Below, piece after piece: positions 17,081 to 25,433 of a stretch of 58,540 bases of DNA. The notes beneath the pieces were generated by a model that was not told the origin of the DNA, searched no databases, and worked only from the letters and a program-made list of their open reading frames with translations. The DNA is from Clostridia bacterium. GTDB taxonomy: Bacteria; Bacillota; Clostridia; Oscillospirales; Acutalibacteraceae. Location of the stretch: positions 1 to 58,540 of the forward strand of contig JAFQRF010000057.1 of assembly GCA_017410195.1 (NCBI GenBank). The letters are read 5' to 3'. The translations under genes and the position numbers were made by a program. Position 1 is the stretch's first letter; every line of letters begins with the position of its first letter.

Positions 17081-18253
17081 TCAGCCTTTCTCGGGAACAA
17101 GAGTCAGCATAAACTGACCTTCATCTTTAAAGTAAGTTATTGATTTTTGGGAATATCCCGCAACCGTCAGACCGTCAGCTCCGGCAAGAATTTTATAGAT
17201 TCTGCCGTTTTCAATCAGGTCCTTGATTGCGGCGTTATATACCTTTTTGCTGCCGAAGCGCAGCTGGATTTCGCCGTTTCCGTTTCCGATATCCTCGGAG
17301 ATAATATCGGCAATTCTGTCTTCATAAGAGCGATCGTATTCTTCAAAAAATCTGTCTGTTCTGACATAATAATTCTCCGCTGTTTTGATGCAGACAAAAT
17401 TATAAGAGAATTTCGAGTGCGTTTTCGATATCATTTTTGTTGTGACATTAAAGTAGGAATAAAGCCTGACGTCCTTGCCCTCGTCGGTAATCGGGTCATC
17501 CCAGGTGCAGTCAAGATAATAAAAATCTCCGTTGATTTTAACCGCATTCCACATGTGCGGACCTTCGATGCCGTCAAAGCTTTTTGAAATGCCGCTGACC
17601 ATGGCACTTTCGATTCCGACCTCGTCAAAAAGCAGCTTCGCCGTCCTCGAATAGCCTTCGCACGCCGCATATCCGTTGACCAGCACGCCGTAAACCGATG
17701 AACAGACAAGCTTCGGCTCGCTCAGCTCATAGCGGCAGTTATCAACAATATAATCGTGGATTTCAAGCTCCGTCTGCCATTCGTCCTCGGGATTTGAAAG
17801 ACCTGCAATAACCCTTTGCGCAGCCTGCGCGATTTCGTCACGCTGAGCGGGATATTCGTCCTTCGTTATGATATATTCAACTGCACAATAGGTTTTGAGC
17901 ATCTTTGAAGAAAGAGTACATTTTCTGCCGACAAAGAATAAATCGGGATTATCCATAAGGATAGCCGTGAAAACCCGGTCAAGCTGATCGGCATTGATTG
18001 CGGGAATTTCAATTTCCTCGGGCATGCCGTAAATATTCGTTATAATTTCGTTATAGGCATGCTTTTCGATGTTGTCAAGCTTTTCGTAGTAGAATTTATA
18101 AGGGCTGCCGAATTCCGTCACTTCCTGAGCTTCCGTGCCGTACCATTGATACATTTCGGATGAAGTGAGAACAACGTAGCCTATGGTCAGAGCCGCCGCA
18201 ATGCAGACGAGAGTCAGTACGGCGCTCATCAAAAATGAAAAAAGTTTTTTCAT
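17081..18253 (-). CDS. Membrane-anchored transglutaminase-like protein
   Basis: 390 residues from the ATG at 18253, favoured over 18265 by the GAGG site. One N-terminal membrane helix or signal anchor (about 2-28) is followed by an extracytoplasmic domain. The catalytic triad pattern is complete: Cys in [20 protein letters not shown], His in [12 protein letters not shown] and Asp in [10 protein letters not shown]. This is the transglutaminase/protease-like superfamily common on Clostridia envelopes; the substrate is unknown. It overlaps the upstream LCP-like gene, so both are probably made together and may act in wall remodelling. Confidence 0.8.
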   Translation of the reverse strand: MKKLFSFLMSAVLTLVCIAAALTIGYVVLTSSEMYQWYGTEAQEVTEFGSPYKFYYEKLDNIEKHAYNEIITNIYGMPEEIEIPAINADQLDRVFTAILMDNPDLFFVGRKCTLSSKMLKTYCAVEYIITKDEYPAQRDEIAQAAQRVIAGLSNPEDEWQTELEIHDYIVDNCRYELSEPKLVCSSVYGVLVNGYAACEGYSRTAKLLFDEVGIESAMVSGISKSFDGIEGPHMWNAVKINGDFYYLDCTWDDPITDEGKDVRLYSYFNVTTKMISKTHSKFSYNFVCIKTAENYYVRTDRFFEEYDRSYEDRIADIISEDIGNGNGEIQLRFGSKKVYNAAIKDLIENGRIYKILAGADGLTVAGYSQKSITYFKDEGQFMLTLVPEKG

Positions 18254-18254
18254 A

Positions 18255-19127
18255 TCATTCCTCATTTATTTCTTGGGGAGAGTCAACGATGTTTCTCTCC
18301 TTGATTCCGCTCTGCATGAACGCTTTTATTCCGTTTTCCGCCGCAGAATAATCAACTATTGAAAGATTTGTTCTGAGCGTATTTGAGAGCTTGGAAAAAT
18401 ACCGTTCACGTTTTTCAATGTTTGAGGATTTGAAAACACCGTCAAGAATTTCAAGCAAAGCGGAAGCTTGAAGATTTTCGCCCCTCGCTCCTATTGTTCC
18501 GAGATAACGAAGATATTTAAAAAGACTGTCCGCCTTAATATTCTGCTTTCCTTTGACAAGGATAACCGTGAATTCCTCGGAGCGGTATTCAATCTGTTCG
18601 GGAACGGTTATGTCCGCACCGCCGAGATAATTTATCATTGCCTTGAAGCTTTCGGTATCCGAGCCTATATATCCGTCAATTGAAGCTCCGATAAGTTCCT
18701 CAAGCTTTTTGACAGCCTCGTTTTCACCGGATTTTGCAAGCACGGCTTCAAGAGTTTCCTCTCCGTCGGAAAGACGGGTGTCCGGAGGCAGAGTACACAC
18801 GCTAACCTCGGCTTCGGGCAGCCTGAAATTAACAAGCCACGCAAAATGAAGCTCCTTGCTTTCGGAATCCGCACACCAGAAAAAATAGGTTTTATCCGCT
18901 TCCTCCTGCCACTCGGTTGTTCCCTGAGAAACGGGCTGAGTGGTAGTCAGCGAATCGCCGCCCATCGCCGTTCTGACATCAAAATCGTATTTATTGAGAA
19001 TAACAAGGCACGAAACAAGAAGAATCATAAGAACACACACGGAAAAAATCGCAGAGAATTTTCTGAATCCTCTGTCATTGCTTTTCCGTTCGGGTCTGAA
19101 CATGATATTTTTTGTCTTTTTAGCCAT
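18255..19127 (-). CDS. Divergent LytR-CpsA-Psr (LCP)-like protein
   Basis: 290 residues with one membrane helix (about 27-45) and an extracytoplasmic domain. LCP enzymes attach glycopolymers to peptidoglycan. The pattern is recognisable but altered: VCTLPPDTRLSDGEE where the family has PRDTR, then GASIDGYIGSDTESFKAMIN and YLGGADITVP, then VKGKQNIKADSLFKYLRY where GxQxLxGxxALxYxR is usual, and GARGENLQ where a GRxxRQQ-type arginine is usual. Loss of Arg at these positions may mean altered or absent phosphotransfer. It lies 18 bases after the GH13 gene. Confidence 0.7.
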   Translation of the reverse strand: MAKKTKNIMFRPERKSNDRGFRKFSAIFSVCVLMILLVSCLVILNKYDFDVRTAMGGDSLTTTQPVSQGTTEWQEEADKTYFFWCADSESKELHFAWLVNFRLPEAEVSVCTLPPDTRLSDGEETLEAVLAKSGENEAVKKLEELIGASIDGYIGSDTESFKAMINYLGGADITVPEQIEYRSEEFTVILVKGKQNIKADSLFKYLRYLGTIGARGENLQASALLEILDGVFKSSNIEKRERYFSKLSNTLRTNLSIVDYSAAENGIKAFMQSGIKERNIVDSPQEINEE

Positions 19128-19145
19128 TTATATTAACCTTATTTC

Positions 19146-21002
19146 TTAAAGTGATTTTATAAGGATTGCCGCCGTTTCTCCGTCAAGATACAGTTCTCTG
19201 CCGCTGACGGTGCCGCCTGCAAGCGGCTCAAACCCATCCTCGGGAAGAATATAAACAATCGAATGACTGTTGCGGTTTGCAACGGTCATTATTCGTTCAC
19301 CCCTGCCCCGTCTTTCATAAGCAACGCAGCCCATCGCCGCCGAAACGGGAACAAACTCTCCGTCAATAAAAACCTCATGCTCTCTGCGGAGTCTGCCGAG
19401 AAAACGGTAATGCTCAATAAGCTCATTATCCTCGTTTTCCCAAGGATAACATCCTCTGTTATAAGGATCCTCGCCGCCGTCAAGCCCTGCCTCGTCGCCG
19501 TAATAAATGCTCGGCACGCCCGGCAAAGTGAACTGCATTGCAGAAACAAGTCTGAGCAGCTTTTTGCCGAATTCGGTCTGTTCTTCGGTCAGACCGCCTT
19601 TGTAGCGGTCAAGATGAGATCCGTGATAGCAGCCGAGAGTTGCAAGGCGGCTGAGAATGCGGCAGGTATCGTGAGTGCCGATGTGGTTCATAAGGCAGTC
19701 AACCGCAGGCTTCGGATAGTTTTCGCAGATTTCGGAAATCTTATCGTTGAAGCCCTCCGCTTCACCCCTTATCGCAAAATCAATAAGGTAATCCGCAAAG
19801 GGATAATTCATAACGCTGTCAAGCTGTGCGCCGCGAAGATAACGCCTTCTGCTGCCGTAGCTTACTTTGTTCGATGCATCCTCCCAGACCTCGCCGAGAA
19901 TGAACGCATCGGATTTTTCCTCCTTGACGGCTTTTCTGAGCGCATCAAGAAATTTATCGGGCAGTTCGTCCGCAACATCAAGTCTCCAGCCGCTTGCACC
20001 GGCTTTGAGCCACTTGCGCAGAATTCCTTTTTTACCTGCAATATATTCAATATATCCGTCATTTTCTTCATTGATCTCGGGAAGAATGTCAACTCCCCAC
20101 CAGCTTGAGTATTCATCGGGATATCTGCCGAATTTATACCAGTCATAATAGGGTGATTCCTTACTGTTATAAGCTCCGACGGACTTATATCTGCAGTTTT
20201 TGTTGAAATATATGCTGTCTGAACCCGTATGGCTGAAAACACCGTCAAGAACAATGCCGATTTCCCTTTCCCTTGCGGCTTTGCATAAATCGGAAAAATC
20301 CTTTGCCGTGCCGAGAAGAGGGTCAATTTTTTCATAGCTTGCCGTGTCGTAACGGTGATTGGTGTGTGCCTCAAAAACGGGGTTGAGATATATGCAGCCG
20401 ACACCGAGAGCTTCAAGATAGTCAAGCTTCTGCTCAATGCCCTTGAAGTCGCCGCCGAAATAGTCGTATTTTGTTATTCTTCCGTCACGGTCAGGCTCCC
20501 ATATCGGCTCGCCGCCCCAGTCGGAGCGCAGAATTCTGTCCTTAGGAACATTTCTTTTTGCCTTTCCGGAATTACGGAATCTGTCAGGGAAAATCTGATA
20601 GATAACCGAGCCTTTTATCCAATCGGGCGTTGAAAAATCCGATGAATAAACGGTCAGCTGAAAGTCATTGCCGTCCGGCGACAGTCTGCCGGTTGAATTG
20701 TCAAATCTGGTTATTTCTTTTGTGCCGTCCTTGCAGTCAGCTGAAAAGCGATACCAGTATATTCCCTCTTTTTCGGGAGTAAAATCGGCACGCCACCACT
20801 CTTCGTCGCTACCCTGCATTCCGTCCCACGTCATGGGAATGCGCAGGCTTTCTCCGCCGTCGATGCCGACAACAAGAGCCGCACCCGTGCAGCAGAGGCT
20901 TCGGGGCAGAACGATGCGGAAAACCGTTTCCTCGCCGTCTCTGACCGCTCCGAAAGGGTATTTATGATAAGTCAGCCGTGAATTATAGGGTATGAATTCC
21001 AT
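19146..21002 (-). CDS. Glycoside hydrolase family 13 alpha-glycosidase (neopullulanase/maltodextrin-type)
   Basis: 618 residues. An N-terminal beta-sandwich (about 1-120, CBM34-like) precedes a TIM-barrel domain with the conserved GH13 blocks: VIYQIFPDRF near 133, VLDGVFSHTG at 251-260, GWRLDVADE with the nucleophile Asp342, ILGEVWED with Glu371 and HIGTHDT with Asp445. A short C-terminal domain follows. There is no signal peptide, so it probably acts on imported maltodextrins or glycogen-type glucans in the cytoplasm. Its start overlaps the preceding small gene by 20 bases. Confidence 0.9.
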   Translation of the reverse strand: MEFIPYNSRLTYHKYPFGAVRDGEETVFRIVLPRSLCCTGAALVVGIDGGESLRIPMTWDGMQGSDEEWWRADFTPEKEGIYWYRFSADCKDGTKEITRFDNSTGRLSPDGNDFQLTVYSSDFSTPDWIKGSVIYQIFPDRFRNSGKAKRNVPKDRILRSDWGGEPIWEPDRDGRITKYDYFGGDFKGIEQKLDYLEALGVGCIYLNPVFEAHTNHRYDTASYEKIDPLLGTAKDFSDLCKAAREREIGIVLDGVFSHTGSDSIYFNKNCRYKSVGAYNSKESPYYDWYKFGRYPDEYSSWWGVDILPEINEENDGYIEYIAGKKGILRKWLKAGASGWRLDVADELPDKFLDALRKAVKEEKSDAFILGEVWEDASNKVSYGSRRRYLRGAQLDSVMNYPFADYLIDFAIRGEAEGFNDKISEICENYPKPAVDCLMNHIGTHDTCRILSRLATLGCYHGSHLDRYKGGLTEEQTEFGKKLLRLVSAMQFTLPGVPSIYYGDEAGLDGGEDPYNRGCYPWENEDNELIEHYRFLGRLRREHEVFIDGEFVPVSAAMGCVAYERRGRGERIMTVANRNSHSIVYILPEDGFEPLAGGTVSGRELYLDGETAAILIKSL

Positions 21003-21267
21003 CTGTCATTTCCTTAAAACCAAAATTAATTGCCGCCGCCTGCTGTTCATAAGGCAGCTCAGTTATTTTTATAAGGATATCGGTGAAGAAATAGCCGATA
21101 CCGATAAGCGCAAGGATTCCTGCGGTTATCAGGATTGCCGTTGCGATTTTCTTGCTCCTGACCCTCTCCTCATAGGTCGGACCCGAGCCGAAACGGGTTG
21201 AAAATTCCGTTATGCTCTTGCGTTCGGAGGGCTTGAGCGTTTTTTCTATTTTTCCTGTCTTAGGCAT
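20983..21267 (-). CDS. Small single-pass membrane protein downstream of the Rnf-like genes
   Basis: 94 residues from the ATG at 21267, preceded by TTGAGG; a longer frame starting at 21477 runs through the rnfA-like gene and is not credible. A basic N-terminal region (KTGKIEKTLKPSERKS, then YEERVRSKK) leads into one membrane helix (IATAILITAGILALIGIGYF, about 46-65) and a short C-terminal tail. No family was recognised. Its place between the rnfA-like gene (10 bases away) and GH13 suggests an accessory subunit of the membrane module, but this is inference. Confidence 0.65.
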   Translation of the reverse strand: MPKTGKIEKTLKPSERKSITEFSTRFGSGPTYEERVRSKKIATAILITAGILALIGIGYFFTDILIKITELPYEQQAAAINFGFKEMTDGIHTL

Positions 21268-21277
21268 GTTTTTTACC

Positions 21278-21871
21278 TCAACCGAAAATATTTGAGTCTG
21301 TGAACCCTGCAAACGCAAGCGAAAGCATGGCAACGTAAATAAACATGGTCGGTGTACCCTTGAAAACCTCGGGGATTTCGTCATTCTCCGCAAGCTTCCG
21401 TGAGCCTTGGCTGATAAGCGCCGCCGCAAGAACGAACGCAATGCCTGCGCCGATTCCCGAGCCGATGCTGCCTGCAAAGGAGTATGCCGCCGAATTATTT
21501 ATATGCGGAACGGCAAAAACAAGCGTATTCAGCGCCGCAATGCCGAGAGTTCCGAGAACCTTCGGCGATGAACCGAAAACAAAGCGCATCACCGCCGCCG
21601 CAATGATATATACACCCGTCAATACTGCCGCATATATTGCCGCCCTGACTGCATAGGTCATGCCTTCAAGCGATGAAACGGAGTCAATCAGGCTGCATAG
21701 TGTACTTGTCACAACCGAAAAGCCCGAAATCATCAGCGCAAATTTGCCGAAGGTGCCGGGTCTTGTGGAAACTCTGATTGCCTCGCTCATTCCGAGGCCC
21801 GAGCTGAGTACGAGATTCTGAGCAAAAACCGTATAAAGGGCGGTTATAAGCAGGTCGGTTATCATTCTCAT
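21278..21871 (-). CDS. RnfA/NqrE-like integral membrane subunit lacking the iron-sulfur cysteines
   Basis: 197 residues with about six membrane helices. Homology to RnfA/RsxA is clearest in the C-terminal half: GAGIAFVLAAALISQGSRKL, then EIPEVFKGTPTMFIYVAMLS and LAFAGF, which match the (L/V)P-x-F-(R/K)GTP pattern. In canonical RnfA the first helix ends in LGICPFLG and a mid-protein helix carries TTNC; here those places read LGMSEAIR (about 26-33) and GSSPKVLG (about 100-107), so both cluster cysteines are absent. It overlaps the rnfE-like gene by 4 bases. Calling it a redox pump would be unsafe. Confidence 0.75.
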   Translation of the reverse strand: MRMITDLLITALYTVFAQNLVLSSGLGMSEAIRVSTRPGTFGKFALMISGFSVVTSTLCSLIDSVSSLEGMTYAVRAAIYAAVLTGVYIIAAAVMRFVFGSSPKVLGTLGIAALNTLVFAVPHINNSAAYSFAGSIGSGIGAGIAFVLAAALISQGSRKLAENDEIPEVFKGTPTMFIYVAMLSLAFAGFTDSNIFG

Positions 21872-22725
21872 TGCTTATCCCCCTTTATGTCAATATCAAT
21901 TCCGAGCGATTTCAAAAGCTCATCGATTTCCTCGGCGGTGCTGAATTTCGGCTCGTCTTTTTCGGCTGACGGAGCTTCGGGAACGGGAATATCCGGTTTC
22001 TCTTCCTCAACGGATTCAGTCCAGAATTCGTCAAAAAGCTCAACCTCTGTGGCTTCCTGAGAATAATCCTCGGATGCCTGAGTAACAGGCTTGATTTCAG
22101 GCTCTCCGTTTTCCGAATCCTCGGGATAAACACGGGCAACGAATGCCTTCAGACCTGCCGCCAAAAATCCGAGAAGGATAAGACAGCCGAAGGGCAGAGC
22201 CATCCCCTTGAAGGTTATCGGCAGATTTACCGCTATTCCGCCAACGGTCGAATAGCCGAGCAGCTCTCTGACTGCGCCGACGATAATGAAAATAAATGAT
22301 GCGCCTATGCCTGCCGCCGCCGCATCATAAAGCGACAGCTTAACGCTGTTTTTAACCGAAAACTGCTCGCAATGCACGGCAGTCATCGAGTTGACCGCAA
22401 TCAGGGGAACAAAAATTTTCATGCCGAGGCTCAGGTTTAAGAGAGTTTGTGTTTCAACATACCAAAGAAGAGGGCATATAATTGCGGCCCCGATAATAAT
22501 ATAGAGCGGAACTCTTACCCACCTCGGTATTTTTTTCAGAAATGCGCTTGAGATAACGCAGGTAACGATAAGCTCGATGCAAAGCACCGCTGAGAGCATT
22601 GCCGCTCTTGCAAGTGTCGTTGATGCGGCAACAACGGGGCAGAGTCCGACAAGCTGAATCAGAACGGGGTTATAAATAACTGCACCTTTGATAAATACGT
22701 CTTTAAAAGAAATATTATTACTCAT
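21868..22725 (-). CDS. RnfE/NqrD-like integral membrane subunit with an acidic C-terminal tail
   Basis: 285 residues, longer than the usual 200-230. The N-terminal 200 residues form about six helices and match RnfE: NPVLIQLVGLCPVVAASTTL at 19-38 keeps the first cluster Cys (about 29), but the second site, normally VNC, reads VNSMTAVH with Ser at about 113. GASFIFIIVGAVRELLG also matches. The final 80 or so residues are an acidic, Pro/Glu-rich cytoplasmic tail ending in AEEIDELLKSLGIDIDI, absent from standard RnfE as I know it. It overlaps both neighbours by 4 bases. Confidence 0.78.
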   Translation of the reverse strand: MSNNISFKDVFIKGAVIYNPVLIQLVGLCPVVAASTTLARAAMLSAVLCIELIVTCVISSAFLKKIPRWVRVPLYIIIGAAIICPLLWYVETQTLLNLSLGMKIFVPLIAVNSMTAVHCEQFSVKNSVKLSLYDAAAAGIGASFIFIIVGAVRELLGYSTVGGIAVNLPITFKGMALPFGCLILLGFLAAGLKAFVARVYPEDSENGEPEIKPVTQASEDYSQEATEVELFDEFWTESVEEEKPDIPVPEAPSAEKDEPKFSTAEEIDELLKSLGIDIDIKGDKQ

Positions 22726-23681
22726 TTTTCAGCCGCCCCCTTATTTTTGGTTTTACCGAATGAGGGCAGAGCATTCAATGCAGCTTCAAGAACGGGCGAA
22801 AATCCGTTTGCCATAAGCACCGCAAAACAGACGGTTTCTTCGTAAGTACCGACAGTTCTCATTGCCATACATATTATTCCGCAAACCGCGCCGTAAATTA
22901 CTTTTGTTATGCCGCCCTTCGGGAGCGTTGAATGGTCGGTAACAAGGAATACTGCGCCGAAAAGCAATGAGCCTGCAGAAAGTTCAAGAACGATGCTTGT
23001 GAGCGCAGAAGAATTGACCCTCGGGAAAAGCACCGCATAAATAACGCATGCGGCAACGAATCCTGCCGTTGCGAGAAGCGCACTTCTTCTGCGGATAAAA
23101 AGATAGCAGCAGCACACTGCCATAAGCATTCCGCAGCCCGTACCCATAGGTCCGGCAATGTTTCCGGAAACAATGTCAAAAACATTGGCGATATTGATAT
23201 GGATTGCACCGCCCTCGGAAAGCAGGGAAGCGAGCGATTTTGCGCCGAAGAGCTTGTCCTCGGTATTCAGAGAATAATCGAAAACCTGCTCCTTGAAGCA
23301 CACGCTTGCAATTGCAAATCCTGCAGCTGCAGGCACAAACGGCGCCCGAAGCGAGCTGCCGAACGGGATTTTTGCGGTCAGCACACCTGCCGCCGATGCA
23401 ATCGCAGGCACATAGAGAGGCACTCCTGCAGGCATCATAACCGCAATCGCCGTGCCGATAAAAATATTGCTTGTATCTCGGAGCAAAAACCTTTTTTTGA
23501 GAAGAAAGCTTGCCGCAAAGTCGCAGAAAACAGCGCTCAGAACGCTCACGGCGATAACCGCCGCTGCCCTTGAACCGTAATACATAACGGAAACTATGCA
23601 CGGGGCGATGAGCATGATGAGATAGTCACCGAAAATCTGCGAAGCTTTGACCGTATTCTGTTTTGAGGTTTTGGTTGCCAA
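22722..23681 (-). CDS. RnfD/NqrB-like integral membrane subunit lacking the flavin-linked threonine
   Basis: 319 residues with about nine helices, starting at a TTG 7-8 bases after GAGGTG. The order of conserved segments matches RnfD: RDTSNIFIGTAIAVMMPAGV for the DGSAxVTGLLLA region, FGSSLRAPFVPAAAGFA for the FGGxGxNxFNPA region, and VSGNIAGPMGTG for the GNxxGSxGExS region. The FMN-linked Thr of RnfD lies in an (S/T)xATPL-type motif; the equivalent here reads FGAKSLAS (145-152), with Lys in place of Thr. It is the first gene of the long minus-strand run and faces mecA-like across 120 bases. Confidence 0.75.
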   Translation of the reverse strand: MATKTSKQNTVKASQIFGDYLIMLIAPCIVSVMYYGSRAAAVIAVSVLSAVFCDFAASFLLKKRFLLRDTSNIFIGTAIAVMMPAGVPLYVPAIASAAGVLTAKIPFGSSLRAPFVPAAAGFAIASVCFKEQVFDYSLNTEDKLFGAKSLASLLSEGGAIHINIANVFDIVSGNIAGPMGTGCGMLMAVCCCYLFIRRRSALLATAGFVAACVIYAVLFPRVNSSALTSIVLELSAGSLLFGAVFLVTDHSTLPKGGITKVIYGAVCGIICMAMRTVGTYEETVCFAVLMANGFSPVLEAALNALPSFGKTKNKGAAEK

Positions 23682-23729
23682 GGATTGTCACCTCTTGATT
23701 TTCCAACTTTAAATTCCAATATTTAATCA

Positions 23730-23758
23730 TTGCATATCAATCCGCAAGAACATATTAT
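23730..23758 (+). promoter_or_regulatory. Promoter of the mecA-like gene
   Basis: TTGCAT at 23730-23735, a 17-base spacer and TATTAT at 23753-23758. Two GTGAAC direct repeats follow before the AGGAGG ribosome site. Confidence 0.55.
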
Positions 23759-23803
23759 ATTATTGTGAACATTAAATTTTCGTGAACACAAAGGAGGCAT
23801 ACC

Positions 23804-24388
23804 ATGAAAATCAATTCACCTGACGAGGATAAAATAATAGTTGACCTGACGAGCCGCGATATGCTTGAACTTGATATTACATATGAAGATATGGATTATT
23901 CTACTATAGAAACACGCCGTGTTATCTGGACCGTTCTTGACGAAGCGGGAAAAGTCCTCGGGCGTGAGCTTGACCCGTCACGCAGAATGATTATCGAAGC
24001 TTCGCCGAAGCCCGAAGGGGGCTGCACGCTGTGCTTCACCATTCTTGACAGCAAAAGAAAGTCCGTTTCTCAAAAGCATACTCTTAAAAAACAGAGCGAA
24101 AGCATCGTCTGCGATTTTGAAAATCTCGATGACCTTTTCAGGGCTGCCGAGGAAATCGAACGTTCGGGAACGGCTTCTCAGAGCAGTCTTTTTGAGCTTG
24201 ACGGAACATATCGGCTGATTTTGAACTGTTCATCGGAGATTGTGAAGGGCATTCTTTCCGAGTTTTGCCGTATACGAAATGCGAGCAGGCTGATTTGTGA
24301 TTTTACAAATGAGCATTGGCGTTTGCTTGCCGAAAATAATGCGGTTGGCTTGCTGTTAAATCAACAAGTAAAAAATAAAAGAACCTAA
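23804..24388 (+). CDS. MecA-family adaptor protein
   Basis: 194 residues with an AAAGGAGG ribosome site. MecA proteins hand substrates to the ClpC/ClpP protease. The N-terminal segment VDLTSRDMLELDITYEDMDY fits the substrate-binding domain (family: L-x-x-DM-x-E-x-G-I). The C-terminal half (about 103-185) has the ClpC-binding-domain layout: ENLDDLFRAAEEI, SLFELDGTYRLIL and a final helix-strand unit with NEHWRLLAENNAV. It is shorter than B. subtilis MecA because the central linker is short. It stands alone with its own promoter. Confidence 0.75.
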   Translation: MKINSPDEDKIIVDLTSRDMLELDITYEDMDYSTIETRRVIWTVLDEAGKVLGRELDPSRRMIIEASPKPEGGCTLCFTILDSKRKSVSQKHTLKKQSESIVCDFENLDDLFRAAEEIERSGTASQSSLFELDGTYRLILNCSSEIVKGILSEFCRIRNASRLICDFTNEHWRLLAENNAVGLLLNQQVKNKRT

Positions 24389-24460
24389 ACTTATTTCTTT
24401 CGGGCGGATGATATCCGCCTCTGCTATAGTGTAACATCTGAAAATCTGTATTTTGGTATT

Positions 24461-24567
24461 TATCAATCCTCCGTCATTTTCAAAGGAGGCTATTGTTACA
24501 GCAAACATTTATTGATATGTTCGGCTCCTTTTGCAAAGAAGCTGTCACGAAGTGACTGAGGATTGAT
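24461..24567. repeat. MITE-like inverted repeat (TCAATCCTC...GAGGATTGA)
   Basis: TCAATCCTCCGTCA (24463-24476) is complementary, with one mismatch, to TGACTGAGGATTGA (24552-24565). Inside are AAAGGAGG and GGCTCCTTTTGCAAAGAAGC segments and a GTCACGAAGTGAC hairpin. Similar CTCC/GAGG hairpin repeats are common in Oscillospirales genomes; a related fragment lies inside 53907-54135. No gene is visible between 24389 and 24588. Confidence 0.65.
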
Positions 24568-24588
24568 TATAAACTGTGTCGCAGAGCT

Positions 24589-25263
24589 TTAATTCTGCAC
24601 TTGAAAAGCTTTCTCCGCAAGACTTCTGAGCTTCGCAATTTCCGCCGATGCATCCTCTGCACCGAAAACGGCACTGCCTGCAACAAAAACATTTGCACCT
24701 GCGGCTGCCGCAATTTCAATCGTCTTTCCGTTGATTCCGCCGTCAACCTGAATATCGGTATCAAGGCCTCTGCGTTTCATTTCGGCACGCAGGGTCTTTA
24801 TTTTTTCCATTGTTTCGGGCATGAAGGACTGACCGCCGAAGCCCGGTTCAACAGTCATAACAAGCACCATTGAAAGCTTTTCGAGATAAGGGAAAACCAT
24901 CTCTGCCGCCGTGTTTGGCTTGATGCTTATGCCTGCCTTGCAGCCGCATTCGATAATTTTATCAACCGTTTCGCCGACGGGAGACGAGCTTTCTGCGTGG
25001 AAAGTAATAATATCTGCTCCGGCTTTTCTGAAATCTTCAATATATTTTAGCGGTTCATCAATCATAAGATGAACATCAAAAACAAGGTCTGTTTTTCCTC
25101 GGATGCTTTTGATAACGGGCGCACCGAAGGTGATGTTAGGAACGAATCTGCCGTCCATAACATCAAGATGAAGATAATCCGCACCGCTTTTTTCCATTCT
25201 GATGCTCTCCTCTCCGAGAGCGGAGAAATCACTTGCAAGCACCGACGGAGAAATTTTTATCAT
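24589..25263 (-). CDS. rpe: Ribulose-phosphate 3-epimerase
   Basis: 224 residues from the ATG at 25263, which has GGGGAGG 8 bases before it. Rpe interconverts ribulose-5-P and xylulose-5-P in the pentose phosphate pathway. Motifs: ISPSVLASDF near the start, DYLHLDVMDGRFVPN (metal ligands His and Asp), DVHLMI, ITFHAE, VEPGFGGQSFMP and IQVDGGI, ending with VAGSAVFG. All catalytic residues appear present. It is monocistronic, with a well-formed promoter. Confidence 0.95.
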   Translation of the reverse strand: MIKISPSVLASDFSALGEESIRMEKSGADYLHLDVMDGRFVPNITFGAPVIKSIRGKTDLVFDVHLMIDEPLKYIEDFRKAGADIITFHAESSSPVGETVDKIIECGCKAGISIKPNTAAEMVFPYLEKLSMVLVMTVEPGFGGQSFMPETMEKIKTLRAEMKRRGLDTDIQVDGGINGKTIEIAAAAGANVFVAGSAVFGAEDASAEIAKLRSLAEKAFQVQN

Positions 25264-25296
25264 ATAGATATTCCTCCCCATAATAATTCATGTTAT

Positions 25297-25325
25297 TATA
25301 TCATTTTTGACAGTCAAGGTCAATA
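25297..25325 (-). promoter_or_regulatory. Promoter of rpe
   Basis: Reading the minus strand, TTGACC (25325-25320), a 17-base spacer and TATAAT (25302-25297). Confidence 0.75.
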
Positions 25326-25397
25326 AATTTAAATATAAGTTCATATATATTTTATAAAAATAATGTATCTGTTAACAAATACTTTACACTATTCCCC

Positions 25398-25426
25398 TTG
25401 ACAGAAATGCCGGGGGGTTTTATAAT
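25398..25426 (+). promoter_or_regulatory. Consensus promoter of the MarR-ABC-ABC operon
   Basis: TTGACA at 25398-25403, exactly 17 bases, then TATAAT at 25421-25426: both hexamers are perfect. Such a strong promoter implies control by the adjacent operator. Confidence 0.9.
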
Positions 25427-25433
25427 ACAAAAA

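Noticed and set aside
21268-21477. Upstream extension of the small membrane protein gene
   Set aside because: It would overlap the rnfA-like gene in another frame and has Arg/Ser-rich antisense-like composition; the ATG at 21267 has a ribosome site.
21278-23681. A complete Rnf complex
   Set aside because: No rnfC, rnfG or rnfB gene is present in the window and cofactor residues are missing, so an energy-conserving Rnf pump is not supported.
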